NCBI RefSeq assembly: GCF_037055275.1
Contig: NZ_CP146343.1
Coordinates: 3,630,501 to 3,694,500, forward strand
Source: Pseudomonas sp. ML2-2023-3
GTDB lineage: Bacteria; Pseudomonadota; Gammaproteobacteria; Pseudomonadales; Pseudomonadaceae
Direction of reading: 5' to 3'
Length of the DNA stretch: 64,000 nucleotides
Position numbers and translations under genes: made by a program. Within the stretch, counting starts at the first letter, position 1; each line of letters begins with the position of its first letter. Below are positions 44,530 through 52,125 of this stretch, one piece after another. Under the pieces are notes generated by a model, which was not told the origin of the DNA, searched no databases, and was given only the letters and a program-made list of their open reading frames with translations.

Positions 44530-45858
44530 ATGAACACCTTATCGCCGCTCCCCGGTGACATGCCGGACCACGCACTGCATTCGGCCTACCGTAAAACCGC
44601 GTGGCGGGTCATTCCGTTGCTGATGGTCTGTTACCTGGTCGCTTATCTGGACCGGGTCAATGTCGGCTTCGCCAAGTTGCAGATGCTCGATGACTTGAAG
44701 TTCAGCGAAGCGGTCTACGGGTTGGGGGCCGGGGTGTTCTTCGTCGGTTACCTGATGTTCGAGATCCCCAGCAATATCGCGCTGCACAAATTCGGCGCCC
44801 GGCGCTGGATTGCCCGGATCATGATGACCTGGGGCCTGCTGTCGGCAGCCATGATGTTCGTCGAAACGCCCATGAGCTTCTACCTGCTGCGTTTTCTGAT
44901 TGGCATCGCTGAAGCCGGTTTCTTTCCCGGGATCATTTTCTACCTCACCACCTGGTTCCCGAGCCATCGTCGCGGGGTGATGATTTCACTGTTCATCGCC
45001 GCCTTGCCGATCTCCAGCATGCTCGGCTCGCTGATTTCCGGTTTGATCATGCAAACACTCGATGGCGTGGCAGGTTACGCCGGCTGGCAATGGCTGTTCG
45101 TGATTGAAGGATTGCCGGCAGTGGCATTGGGTGGCGCGGTGTTCTTCCTGCTGCGCGACCGCATTGCAGATGCCCACTGGCTCAGCAGCGAGGAAAAACG
45201 CGGCATGCAGGCCGCGCTGGATCGCGAAGCCAAGGCAAAAGCCCACCATTCAGTGCGCGATGGCTTGCTGAACCCGAAAATCTGGTTGCTGGGGGCGGTC
45301 TACTTTTGCCTGGTGCTGGGGCAATACGTGATCAGCTTCTGGATGCCGACCATCATCCGCAACAACGGTGTAGCCGAGCCCTGGGCAATCGGCGTGCTCA
45401 GCGCCATTCCCTACTCCGTCGCGGCCGTAAGCATGGTGCTGGTCGGGCGCAGCAGCGACCGCTTTCGCGAGTATCGCTGGCACCTCGCGATCTGCGCGTT
45501 CATCGGCGCTGGCGGCGTGGTGTTCGGCACCCTGTTCGGGGCCAGCCTGTGGTTGTCGATGATCGGCCTGACTGTCGGCACCGCGGCGATGATCAGCAGT
45601 CTGCCGGTGTTCTGGGGCATGCCCACCGCCGTGGTGGGGGGCGCAGCGGCGGCGGCCGGGATCGCACTGATTAACTCGCTGGGCAATGTCGCCGGGTTTT
45701 TCAGCACGATCGTGGTGGGCTGGTTGACCCAGCTAACCGGCAACACCCAGGCGGCCATGTATTTCATGGCCGGCGCCCTGGTGATCGGCGGGCTGCTGGG
45801 ATTGAGCGTGGCACGTGCGCGCAATGAGCCGATTGTGCAGATGAAAACAGTGCCTTGA
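44530..45858 (+). CDS. MFS transporter, anion:cation symporter type
   Basis: 442 residues with about 12 helices; start chosen at 44530 after AAGAAAGAGG. The signature DRVNVGFAKLQM after helix 1 and GIAEAGFFPGIIFYLTTWFP mark the ACS family of carboxylate carriers. The position behind a hydroxyacid dehydrogenase suggests it imports that enzyme's substrate. Confidence 0.93.
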   Translation: MNTLSPLPGDMPDHALHSAYRKTAWRVIPLLMVCYLVAYLDRVNVGFAKLQMLDDLKFSEAVYGLGAGVFFVGYLMFEIPSNIALHKFGARRWIARIMMTWGLLSAAMMFVETPMSFYLLRFLIGIAEAGFFPGIIFYLTTWFPSHRRGVMISLFIAALPISSMLGSLISGLIMQTLDGVAGYAGWQWLFVIEGLPAVALGGAVFFLLRDRIADAHWLSSEEKRGMQAALDREAKAKAHHSVRDGLLNPKIWLLGAVYFCLVLGQYVISFWMPTIIRNNGVAEPWAIGVLSAIPYSVAAVSMVLVGRSSDRFREYRWHLAICAFIGAGGVVFGTLFGASLWLSMIGLTVGTAAMISSLPVFWGMPTAVVGGAAAAAGIALINSLGNVAGFFSTIVVGWLTQLTGNTQAAMYFMAGALVIGGLLGLSVARARNEPIVQMKTVP

Positions 45859-45865
45859 GCAGGCT

Positions 45866-45911
45866 CTGAGGCGGGGGCGATGCCATCGCGAGCAAGCCCG
45901 CCCCACCTCAG
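45866..45911. repeat. REP element between convergent genes
   Basis: CTGAGGCGGGGGC pairs with GCCCGCCCCACCTCAG around the typical Pseudomonas REP core ATCGCGAGCAAG. Located between the carrier and tautomerase stops; may stabilise or end both transcripts. Confidence 0.8.
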
Positions 45912-45917
45912 CATTGT

Positions 45918-46292
45918 TCAGTTGCCCCGCCCGCCCCCGAATGACCAGGCCTCGGTCTCTGTGGTGGTCACGATCACCATGACATCCTCAGGGTCCAGGC
46001 CTGTGGCACGGTTCAGTTTGGTGACCAGGTCTTGATAAAAGCGCTGCTTGGTCAGTGTCGAACGCGGGCGCCCTGCCGTTATGGCGATCAAGACAAAGTC
46101 ATGACTGCGCGGCCCGCCGAGGTAGCCCGGATCGAAAATCAGCTCGCCTGCTTCATGCTGGTCAATGACCTGGAACCGGTCAGCCAGCGGCACCTCGAAA
46201 CTCTCGACCAACGCATCGTGCAGCCCCTGTGAAAGGGCCTGCAAATACTCGGCAGACTTGCCCCGGTGCAACGAGATACGTGCAAACGGCAT
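45918..46292 (-). CDS. Tautomerase-family protein
   Basis: 124 residues beginning MPFARISL, so removal of Met gives the catalytic Pro1. The length and the two halves (FVLIAITAGRPRSTLTKQRFYQDLV and MVIVTTTETEAWSFGGG) fit the larger tautomerase group (about 130 residues). It is divergent from a LysR gene 107 bp away, which probably regulates it. Confidence 0.87.
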   Translation of the reverse strand: MPFARISLHRGKSAEYLQALSQGLHDALVESFEVPLADRFQVIDQHEAGELIFDPGYLGGPRSHDFVLIAITAGRPRSTLTKQRFYQDLVTKLNRATGLDPEDVMVIVTTTETEAWSFGGGRGN

Positions 46293-46398
46293 GACGCATT
46301 GCTCCTGTGAAGTGTTGACCGGAGAAATCTATCAAGTCGCAACCATTGGGAATATCAGATTAAATGACGCCCATTGTTCCAAAATTGTGGATGATCAA

Positions 46399-47268
46399 AT
46401 GCGACGCCCTGTCTTCGACCTCGATGTACTGCGCACCTTCGTGACCGGCGTGGAGCTCAACAGTTTTGCCAAGGCGGCAGGCCGCCTGGGCCGTTCGACC
46501 TCTGCCGTGAGCGCACAACTCAAGAAACTTGAAGAGCAGATCGGCACGCCCGTCCTGCTCAAATCCGGCCGGGGCCTGGCACTGACGCCAATGGGCGAAT
46601 CCTTGCTGACTCATGCCCGTCGGCTACTGGAACTCAACGACAGCATTTTCCAGACGCTAAATGAACACCAGACGCCAGAAACTGTGCGCCTCGGGCTTCA
46701 AGAAGACTTTGGCGAGCACTTTCTAAGCGACATTTTGCGCCGGTTCGCCATGAGCTATCCCCTGGTAAACCTGGAAGTCAGGATCGCACGCAATGCCCAG
46801 CTGCTGGCCCTGATGGACAGCGACGGGCTTGACCTGGCACTGGCCTGGGACACCGGGCAGCCATCCGCCTGTGCTACGCGCCTGGGTGAAGCGCAAATGC
46901 ACTGGATCGGGTCCCGGGACACACCGGCCCGCTACATGCCTGGCGACGCGCCACTGCCCTTGATCCTGTTCGACGCCCCATGCGTCATGCGCAGCGTGGC
47001 GATCAAGGCGCTGGATGAAGCAAAAATTGCCTGGCGGATTGCACTGACCAGCCCTGGCGTGGGGGGGATCTGGGCGGCCGTTGCCGCCGGACTGGGAGTG
47101 ACCCTGCGCACCCGCATCGGGTTGCCGAGTCATCTCGCGATTATTCGCGGGTTACCCGCGGTTCCGACCCTGGGGTATGTGCTGCATGCTGTGAACGAGC
47201 ACCTCACGCCTGCCGCCAGGCTGCTGGCCGAACTGATAGAAACAAGCCTGCAAGAACAAATGAGTTGA
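46399..47268 (+). CDS. LysR-family regulator
   Basis: 289 residues from ATG 46399 (a GTG at 46387 is possible). HTH: DLDVLRTFVTGVELNSFAKAAGRLGRSTSAVSAQLKKLEEQIG. Binding domain: VRLGLQEDFGEHFLSDILRRF. Likely controls the divergent tautomerase. Confidence 0.9.
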   Translation: MRRPVFDLDVLRTFVTGVELNSFAKAAGRLGRSTSAVSAQLKKLEEQIGTPVLLKSGRGLALTPMGESLLTHARRLLELNDSIFQTLNEHQTPETVRLGLQEDFGEHFLSDILRRFAMSYPLVNLEVRIARNAQLLALMDSDGLDLALAWDTGQPSACATRLGEAQMHWIGSRDTPARYMPGDAPLPLILFDAPCVMRSVAIKALDEAKIAWRIALTSPGVGGIWAAVAAGLGVTLRTRIGLPSHLAIIRGLPAVPTLGYVLHAVNEHLTPAARLLAELIETSLQEQMS

Positions 47269-47304
47269 TCCCCGGCTGAATGCAGCCTGTTGGCGCACCG
47301 GTGT

Positions 47305-47791
47305 TCAAGCCCTCTGTGCGAGTTTGCGTTTCACTTGCCTGAGGTAGCTGTTGACGATGAGCTTGTGCGCCGGGCCCACCGGCAACATGTAGAGACGGCC
47401 ATAGGCGTTGTGGGTCACGACCGAGGATGTAACCACCAGCACATGATCGGTGGTTATCGAGAGGCAAATCATCACATCCAGATGCCGGTCACGTTCAGTC
47501 AGCACCAGCATCTGGGGAGCACTGTGCTCCACCAGAAAAAATCCAGATGGTCGCCCTCTTGCACGGCCTCTCGCCGGGTGCCGGAGAAACCACCGATGCG
47601 CTTCACGCCAAACAGGGAGGAAATGGCATCCCGGGTCCGGAAAGCCAGGCGCATGGGCAGCCCCTGTTCGGCCGTCATGAGGTTCCAGGCTTCAGCGCCG
47701 TGATGGGTGCAGGTAGCTGGACCGATCTGCTGTCGTGGTAATCAAGTTCAGACACTTCTCGAAGCGTGCGAACAGGTGATGTGAAAGCCAA
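47305..47791 (-). pseudogene. Frameshifted DUF2867 protein
   Basis: The last intact part ends VEHSAPQMLVLTERDRH...NAYGRLYMLPVGPAHKLIVNSYLRQVKRK, a DUF2867-like end. Upstream sequence gives LDYHDSRSVQLPAPITAL, then, after a missing base, AWNLMTAEQGLPMRLAFRTRDAISSLFGVKRIGGFSG. Another missing base follows in the T-run GATTTTTTC before VEHSAP. Two single-base losses break the frame. A TTG at 47791 with AGGAGG upstream could be the old start; the N-terminus is short compared with relatives. Sequencing error is possible. Confidence 0.7.
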
Positions 47792-47855
47792 AGCCTGCCT
47801 CCTGGATACTGAATGAAATTCCATTTTTCAAACGCCTGGGCACATCAAAACAACC

Positions 47856-48251
47856 TCAGCGCCCCGGCTGCCATTGCGGGTGCATCGCAAGATGCTCATG
47901 GTTGAGCCATGGAGCATCATGATCAACCCAAATGTGATATTGCACACGCACACCCGGGTCCTCGTCCAGCGTCGCGACACGAACAATCACAGCCGGTGCT
48001 GCGGTTCGCTCTGCCACAAGGTGAGAGCCGCACAGCGAGCAAAAGCGACGCAATTTCCCGGGGGAAGACTCGTAACTGCTCAGGTGTTCCTGCCCCTTCG
48101 TCCAGCGAAAGTGCTCACGCAAAACACCCGCCGTGGTCACGAATGCTGCGGCATGGGTTTTGCGGCACGAGTGACAATGGCAGTGGCTCGCCGGCATGTC
48201 GATACTGTCAATTTCATACCCGACGGCCCCGCAGGCACAGCTTCCTTTCAT
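47856..48251 (-). CDS. GFA-family zinc protein (CENP-V/formaldehyde-activating type)
   Basis: 131 residues. Zinc motifs: GSCACGAVGYE, HCHCHSCRKTHAAAF, and RRFCSLCGSHL. Members bind zinc and were once proposed to act on glutathione-formaldehyde adducts; a precise role cannot be read here. It begins with MKGSC near 48251. Single gene, unlinked to its neighbours. Confidence 0.9.
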   Translation of the reverse strand: MKGSCACGAVGYEIDSIDMPASHCHCHSCRKTHAAAFVTTAGVLREHFRWTKGQEHLSSYESSPGKLRRFCSLCGSHLVAERTAAPAVIVRVATLDEDPGVRVQYHIWVDHDAPWLNHEHLAMHPQWQPGR

Positions 48252-48446
48252 TGCATTTTTCCTTGTTGATGAGGGAGATACGGTGACCTTCAATAACCTA
48301 AAGCAGACGTGTATCGGCCACAACCCCAACGCGCGGGCCCGTCTGAAGGCGCCAGCGGTCTCTTCTCGCGTTGCACGCGTTCGATCAGGCTCATGCGCTT
48401 TACACACTGGGCATCCGGGAAACGGAGTCTGACGTGAACTCGGGAT

Positions 48447-48715
48447 TGTGACATTTGCCACGTGTGGCTATGCCGTTATCAAGGATCTGATCGGGGGAGC
48501 AGGAACTGGTCCGGGAGAGGATACCGCTTCAACACATGAACGCAGGCAATGGCGGCACAGCTGTAGTGTCAGGTTCACACCTGCATGCCGGGACCGCCAT
48601 CGTCACCGCGCTTATTCCCGACGTTCCGGCCGCGGGATGCCTGGCGTTGCACTCAGGCACATTGCACGGTAGCTCACCCAATCGCACCTCAGGGCCCACG
48701 CGAGCGAAGCCATGG
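48447..48715 (+). pseudogene. Possible phytanoyl-CoA dioxygenase (PhyH-like) remnant
   Basis: Frame 1 gives TFATCGYAVIKDLIGG, like the PhyH start. Frame 2 gives NGGTAVVSGSHLH and VPAAGCLALHSGTLHGSSPNRTSGPTRA, like the PhyH end (second iron His and the 2-oxoglutarate Arg). The middle and the HxD part are missing, so any gene is dead. The rest of the 48252-48755 gap shows nothing recognisable. Confidence 0.4.
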
Positions 48716-48755
48716 CGCTGTCGTCTCGCGAAGACTTCCTGGAGAGGGTCAATGC

Positions 48756-49832
48756 CTAGTTTTTCTTGCCCAGGTTGCCCAGACCGCCGAGCAGGCCGCC
48801 AAGACCACCCAAGCCACCGGTGGTAGTGCCCGCACCCGTAGTGCCGGTGTTTACCTGACCACCTGTCGAGGCCGTTGCCCCGCCCAGACCGCCCAGGCCA
48901 CCAAGCAAGCCACCATTGCCGCCCAGACCCAGCAAGCCACCCAGGCCGCCCGTGTTTGTACCGGTGCCTGCACCTGCTGGCGGATTGACATAACCGCCGG
49001 ATTTATCCAGCACGCCGCCCACACCACCCAGCACACCCCCGACCAGGTTTGTTACCGGGTTATTGCCTGTATCCGCCACTTTGTCACCGAGCCCCCCTAC
49101 CACACCGCCAACCTGTTTCAGCAAACCGTCCACTGGTTTGCCCAAACCTGTTGTTGTACCCACCTTGCCCGTTACGTTCTCGACCAGTGAAATCACGGGC
49201 ACTACGACTTTGTCATTCAGGCCCCCGGTCGCCTTGCCCAATTGACCGCTGGTGACGTTGGTCGTCAGCGTATTGCCGAGCATGGTGACGGTGGTGCCGA
49301 CCTTGTTCACCAGACCACCCGTGGTGTCGGTGACTTTGCCCACAACGCCCCCCACGAGCGGAATCTGGCTGATCGGTGTGTTATCGACCAAACCGCTGAC
49401 ACCAGTGCCCAGTGACGAAACACCCTTGCCGACGTCGCTGACCCCGTTGGTGACACCGGCAACGGTGATACCCAGCGAGTTTTTATCAGTGCCCAAGGAA
49501 CCCAGGCCATTGGTCACGCCGTCGGTAATGGACGACACGGCGTCACCGGTGTGAACCACCAGCCCACCGGCTGCGCCGACCACTGGAACTTTGGTCAGGG
49601 TAGTGCCCACATCACTGACCAGTACACCGACACCGCCCAGTCCGGTACCCACTTCATTGGCGACCTGGCCTGTCACCAACGGCGTAGTCGTGGTGGTGGT
49701 GACAGGAGGCGTAGTGTTTGTCGTACTGATGGTGGTCTTGGAGCCACCTCCACCGCTGCTGCAACCCGCCAGGCCGGCGGTCATCACCAAAAATAAAGCG
49801 GTGCTCGTTTTCAACCTTGGTTGAGTGTTCAT
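48756..49832 (-). CDS. Gly/Val-rich repeat lipoprotein
   Basis: 358 residues; start at 49832, six bases after GGGAG. Lipobox LAGCS followed by a Gly and Thr linker. The mature chain is of low complexity: repeats like GGLVxKVGTTVTxLGN, VGGVVGKVTD, and a C-terminal GGLGGLLGGLGG tract ending GNLGKKN. Similar Pseudomonas proteins are described as collagen-like or glycine-rich lipoproteins. Possibly surface-attached. Gene is isolated; the 340 bp upstream (49840-50173) hold no gene. Confidence 0.72.
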   Translation of the reverse strand: MNTQPRLKTSTALFLVMTAGLAGCSSGGGGSKTTISTTNTTPPVTTTTTTPLVTGQVANEVGTGLGGVGVLVSDVGTTLTKVPVVGAAGGLVVHTGDAVSSITDGVTNGLGSLGTDKNSLGITVAGVTNGVSDVGKGVSSLGTGVSGLVDNTPISQIPLVGGVVGKVTDTTGGLVNKVGTTVTMLGNTLTTNVTSGQLGKATGGLNDKVVVPVISLVENVTGKVGTTTGLGKPVDGLLKQVGGVVGGLGDKVADTGNNPVTNLVGGVLGGVGGVLDKSGGYVNPPAGAGTGTNTGGLGGLLGLGGNGGLLGGLGGLGGATASTGGQVNTGTTGAGTTTGGLGGLGGLLGGLGNLGKKN

Positions 49833-50173
49833 CATCAACTCCCTTGAGCTTGCTGTGCTTAAGTTCGAAGGCCCCCTGTTCTGATATCAAGGGACATTCC
49901 ATCCGTAAGGACATAACAACTCCATAGGCTTCAACACACAATTCACAACTTGGTATTAACACTCTATATAGCACCGCCGCGACCCAACTTAAGGACTAAT
50001 GCTCAAGTTGTAATAACCGCTTATAACGCCACGAACATCAACCTGCACAAGGGTTTTATCCGTGCCCTGCTCCCTGCCCATACTTAAGTTATAGGCACAA
50101 TTAACAGTCCTTCTGCTCACTTGAAACATGGGTCTGCAAGTCGGATGCTCCTCAATGATCGCGGGCAAGCACC

Positions 50174-51019
50174 TCAGCACTCCTTGATCTGGTCCCACAA
50201 CCGGGCAACCTGCTCGGCGCTTGAGGCCTTGACCCGCGCCAGGTCGAGGGGATAGTCGACTCCCGGGTTCTCGACAAATCGCGTCGCGCTGAACTGGCCA
50301 TTGCTGGCCCGCAGAATGTAGCCCGTGTCCTGGCACAACGGCGAAGCCAGAAACATCACGCCGGGAGTGACCCATTCAGGTTTCAGGTTGTCCGGCTCGC
50401 CACTCACGCCCCACAGGCGGGTTTTGGCCACCGGCGATACGGCGTTGACCAGAATGCCATCGGCCGCACCTTCCATGCTCAGTGCATTCATGATCCCAAG
50501 CTGGGCCATCTTGCCCGCGGCATAGGCCGTCAGCCCCGGCTGCGCATACTGCTGATACATGGCGCGGTCCGAAGACGTCAGCACCACCCGTGCAGCTGCA
50601 GAGTGCCTGAGGTATTTCCAGGCATGCTTGCAGAGCCAGATCGGGCTGTAGATGTTTATATCCAGCGCCCGCTGAATAAACGCCGGTTGCGTTTCTTCGA
50701 TCGACTGATAACCAACCCAGCCCGCGTTGTGGATCACAATATCCAGTTGCCCGAACCCATTGATGGCTGTCTCGATCAATTGCCGACACCCCTGCTCGCC
50801 AGCCAGGTCGCCATGATGGCCGATCACGCTGAATCCCTCGGCTGCAAGTGTTCGGGCGGCATCGAGGGCAACGGCGGCATCCGTGCCTGCACCCGTCTTG
50901 TCTGCGCCACTGTCACTGATCACGACATTGGCACCCAACCTTGCCAACTCACGTGCATAACTCAAACCCAGCCCACGGCCAGCACCCGTTACAATGGCGG
51001 TTTTTCCGGAAAAGTTCAT
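50174..51019 (-). CDS. Short-chain dehydrogenase/reductase
   Basis: 281 residues. Rossmann start TAIVTGAGRGLGLSYA (TGxxxGxG), NAG motif HNAGWVGY, catalytic Ser in LTSSDRAMYQQY and YAAGK (YxxxK). Classical SDR with an extended tail. Substrate unknown. A LysR gene starts 195 bp away, divergently, and is its likely regulator. Confidence 0.92.
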   Translation of the reverse strand: MNFSGKTAIVTGAGRGLGLSYARELARLGANVVISDSGADKTGAGTDAAVALDAARTLAAEGFSVIGHHGDLAGEQGCRQLIETAINGFGQLDIVIHNAGWVGYQSIEETQPAFIQRALDINIYSPIWLCKHAWKYLRHSAAARVVLTSSDRAMYQQYAQPGLTAYAAGKMAQLGIMNALSMEGAADGILVNAVSPVAKTRLWGVSGEPDNLKPEWVTPGVMFLASPLCQDTGYILRASNGQFSATRFVENPGVDYPLDLARVKASSAEQVARLWDQIKEC

Positions 51020-51213
51020 GGGTAGTTCCTCGTGATAATCACCTCACCTTATCAATCGGACGCCAAGTTGTTTAATACTAAACAGGCACTCAGTTGATAC
51101 GCTGCGCCTATCACGCGGCCTCTTTAAAGCCGATGAGTAATCAAGCCTTATATAGAATTAATTGTTACCCTGCTCCGGCAACAGTGATCAGTTCAAATCA
51201 AGGAACGCTGGAA

Positions 51214-52125
51214 ATGATCGAAACCCGACTGCTCAGGCAGTTCATCGCGGTGGCTGAAGAGCTGCACTTTCATAAAGCTGCAATTCGCCTGCATATAGCT
51301 CAACCGCCCCTGAGCCAGGCCATTAATCGGCTGGAAGGCAAACTGGGTTTCAGCCTGTTCACCCGCAACAAGCGAGAGGTCAAACTGACACCCGCAGGCA
51401 CTGTCTTTTTGCAGGCTGCCTATCAAACACTCAAGGCGCTGGAACGGGGGATTGAACACGCTCGCCAGGTGTCCGAAGGCATTGCGGGCACCCTCACGGT
51501 GACTGCTGTCTCCATCGCGTACTACGAGCCATTGCTCAGCACCCTCAGGCGGTTTCGCCAACGCTTTCCCGATGTCCAGCTGGTCATCAGGGAGATGCCC
51601 TCCTCCAGCCAGGCCAAGGCGATTCTGGCCGCAGAAGCCGATATCGCGTTCATGCGCAAACTGCCGCATTCGACGCAGAACATCGAATCGCGCCTGTTGT
51701 TCGAAGAAGCCATCGTCATGGCGCTGCCCCTTGATCATCCAAAAGCGCAGTCAGGCCCGATCGAGCTTCGGGATTTTGCCGACGAAGACTTCGTGTTCAC
51801 CCCGCAGGCCCTGGGCAGCGGCTATCACAACCAATTGATCGCCCTGTGCGAAGCCGCCGGTTTTTACCCCAGGGTGGTACAGGAAGCCGCACAGATCCAT
51901 ACCCTGATCGGCCTGGTGAGTTGCGGTTTTGGCGTGGCGCTGGTGCCTGAGTCCATTGCCGGCTCGAACATGCGCGACAAGGTGGTGTTTCGCCCGATTC
52001 GCCCGGTGGCAGAATCTGCCAACCCGGCCATCGGGCTGTACATGAGCTGGCATGCCCACAACCCGTCACCGCTGATCAACCGTTTTATCGCCATGTTCGA
52101 CAGCGCCAGCCAACGGGCCGACTAG
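51214..52125 (+). CDS. LysR-family regulator
   Basis: 303 residues from ATG 51214. HTH: ETRLLRQFIAVAEELHFHKAAIRLHIAQPPLSQAINRLEGKLG, typical of the BenM/CatM-like group (HFxxAAxxLxxAQPPLS). Effector domain: LTVTAVSIAYYEPLLSTL. Convergent with the TonB receptor, with stops overlapping by four bases. Confidence 0.92.
   Translation: MIETRLLRQFIAVAEELHFHKAAIRLHIAQPPLSQAINRLEGKLGFSLFTRNKREVKLTPAGTVFLQAAYQTLKALERGIEHARQVSEGIAGTLTVTAVSIAYYEPLLSTLRRFRQRFPDVQLVIREMPSSSQAKAILAAEADIAFMRKLPHSTQNIESRLLFEEAIVMALPLDHPKAQSGPIELRDFADEDFVFTPQALGSGYHNQLIALCEAAGFYPRVVQEAAQIHTLIGLVSCGFGVALVPESIAGSNMRDKVVFRPIRPVAESANPAIGLYMSWHAHNPSPLINRFIAMFDSASQRAD

Noticed and set aside
49840..50173. Possible small RNA or riboswitch in the 340-bp gap
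   Set aside because: No convincing promoter-terminator pair or conserved fold was seen by eye; left unannotated.
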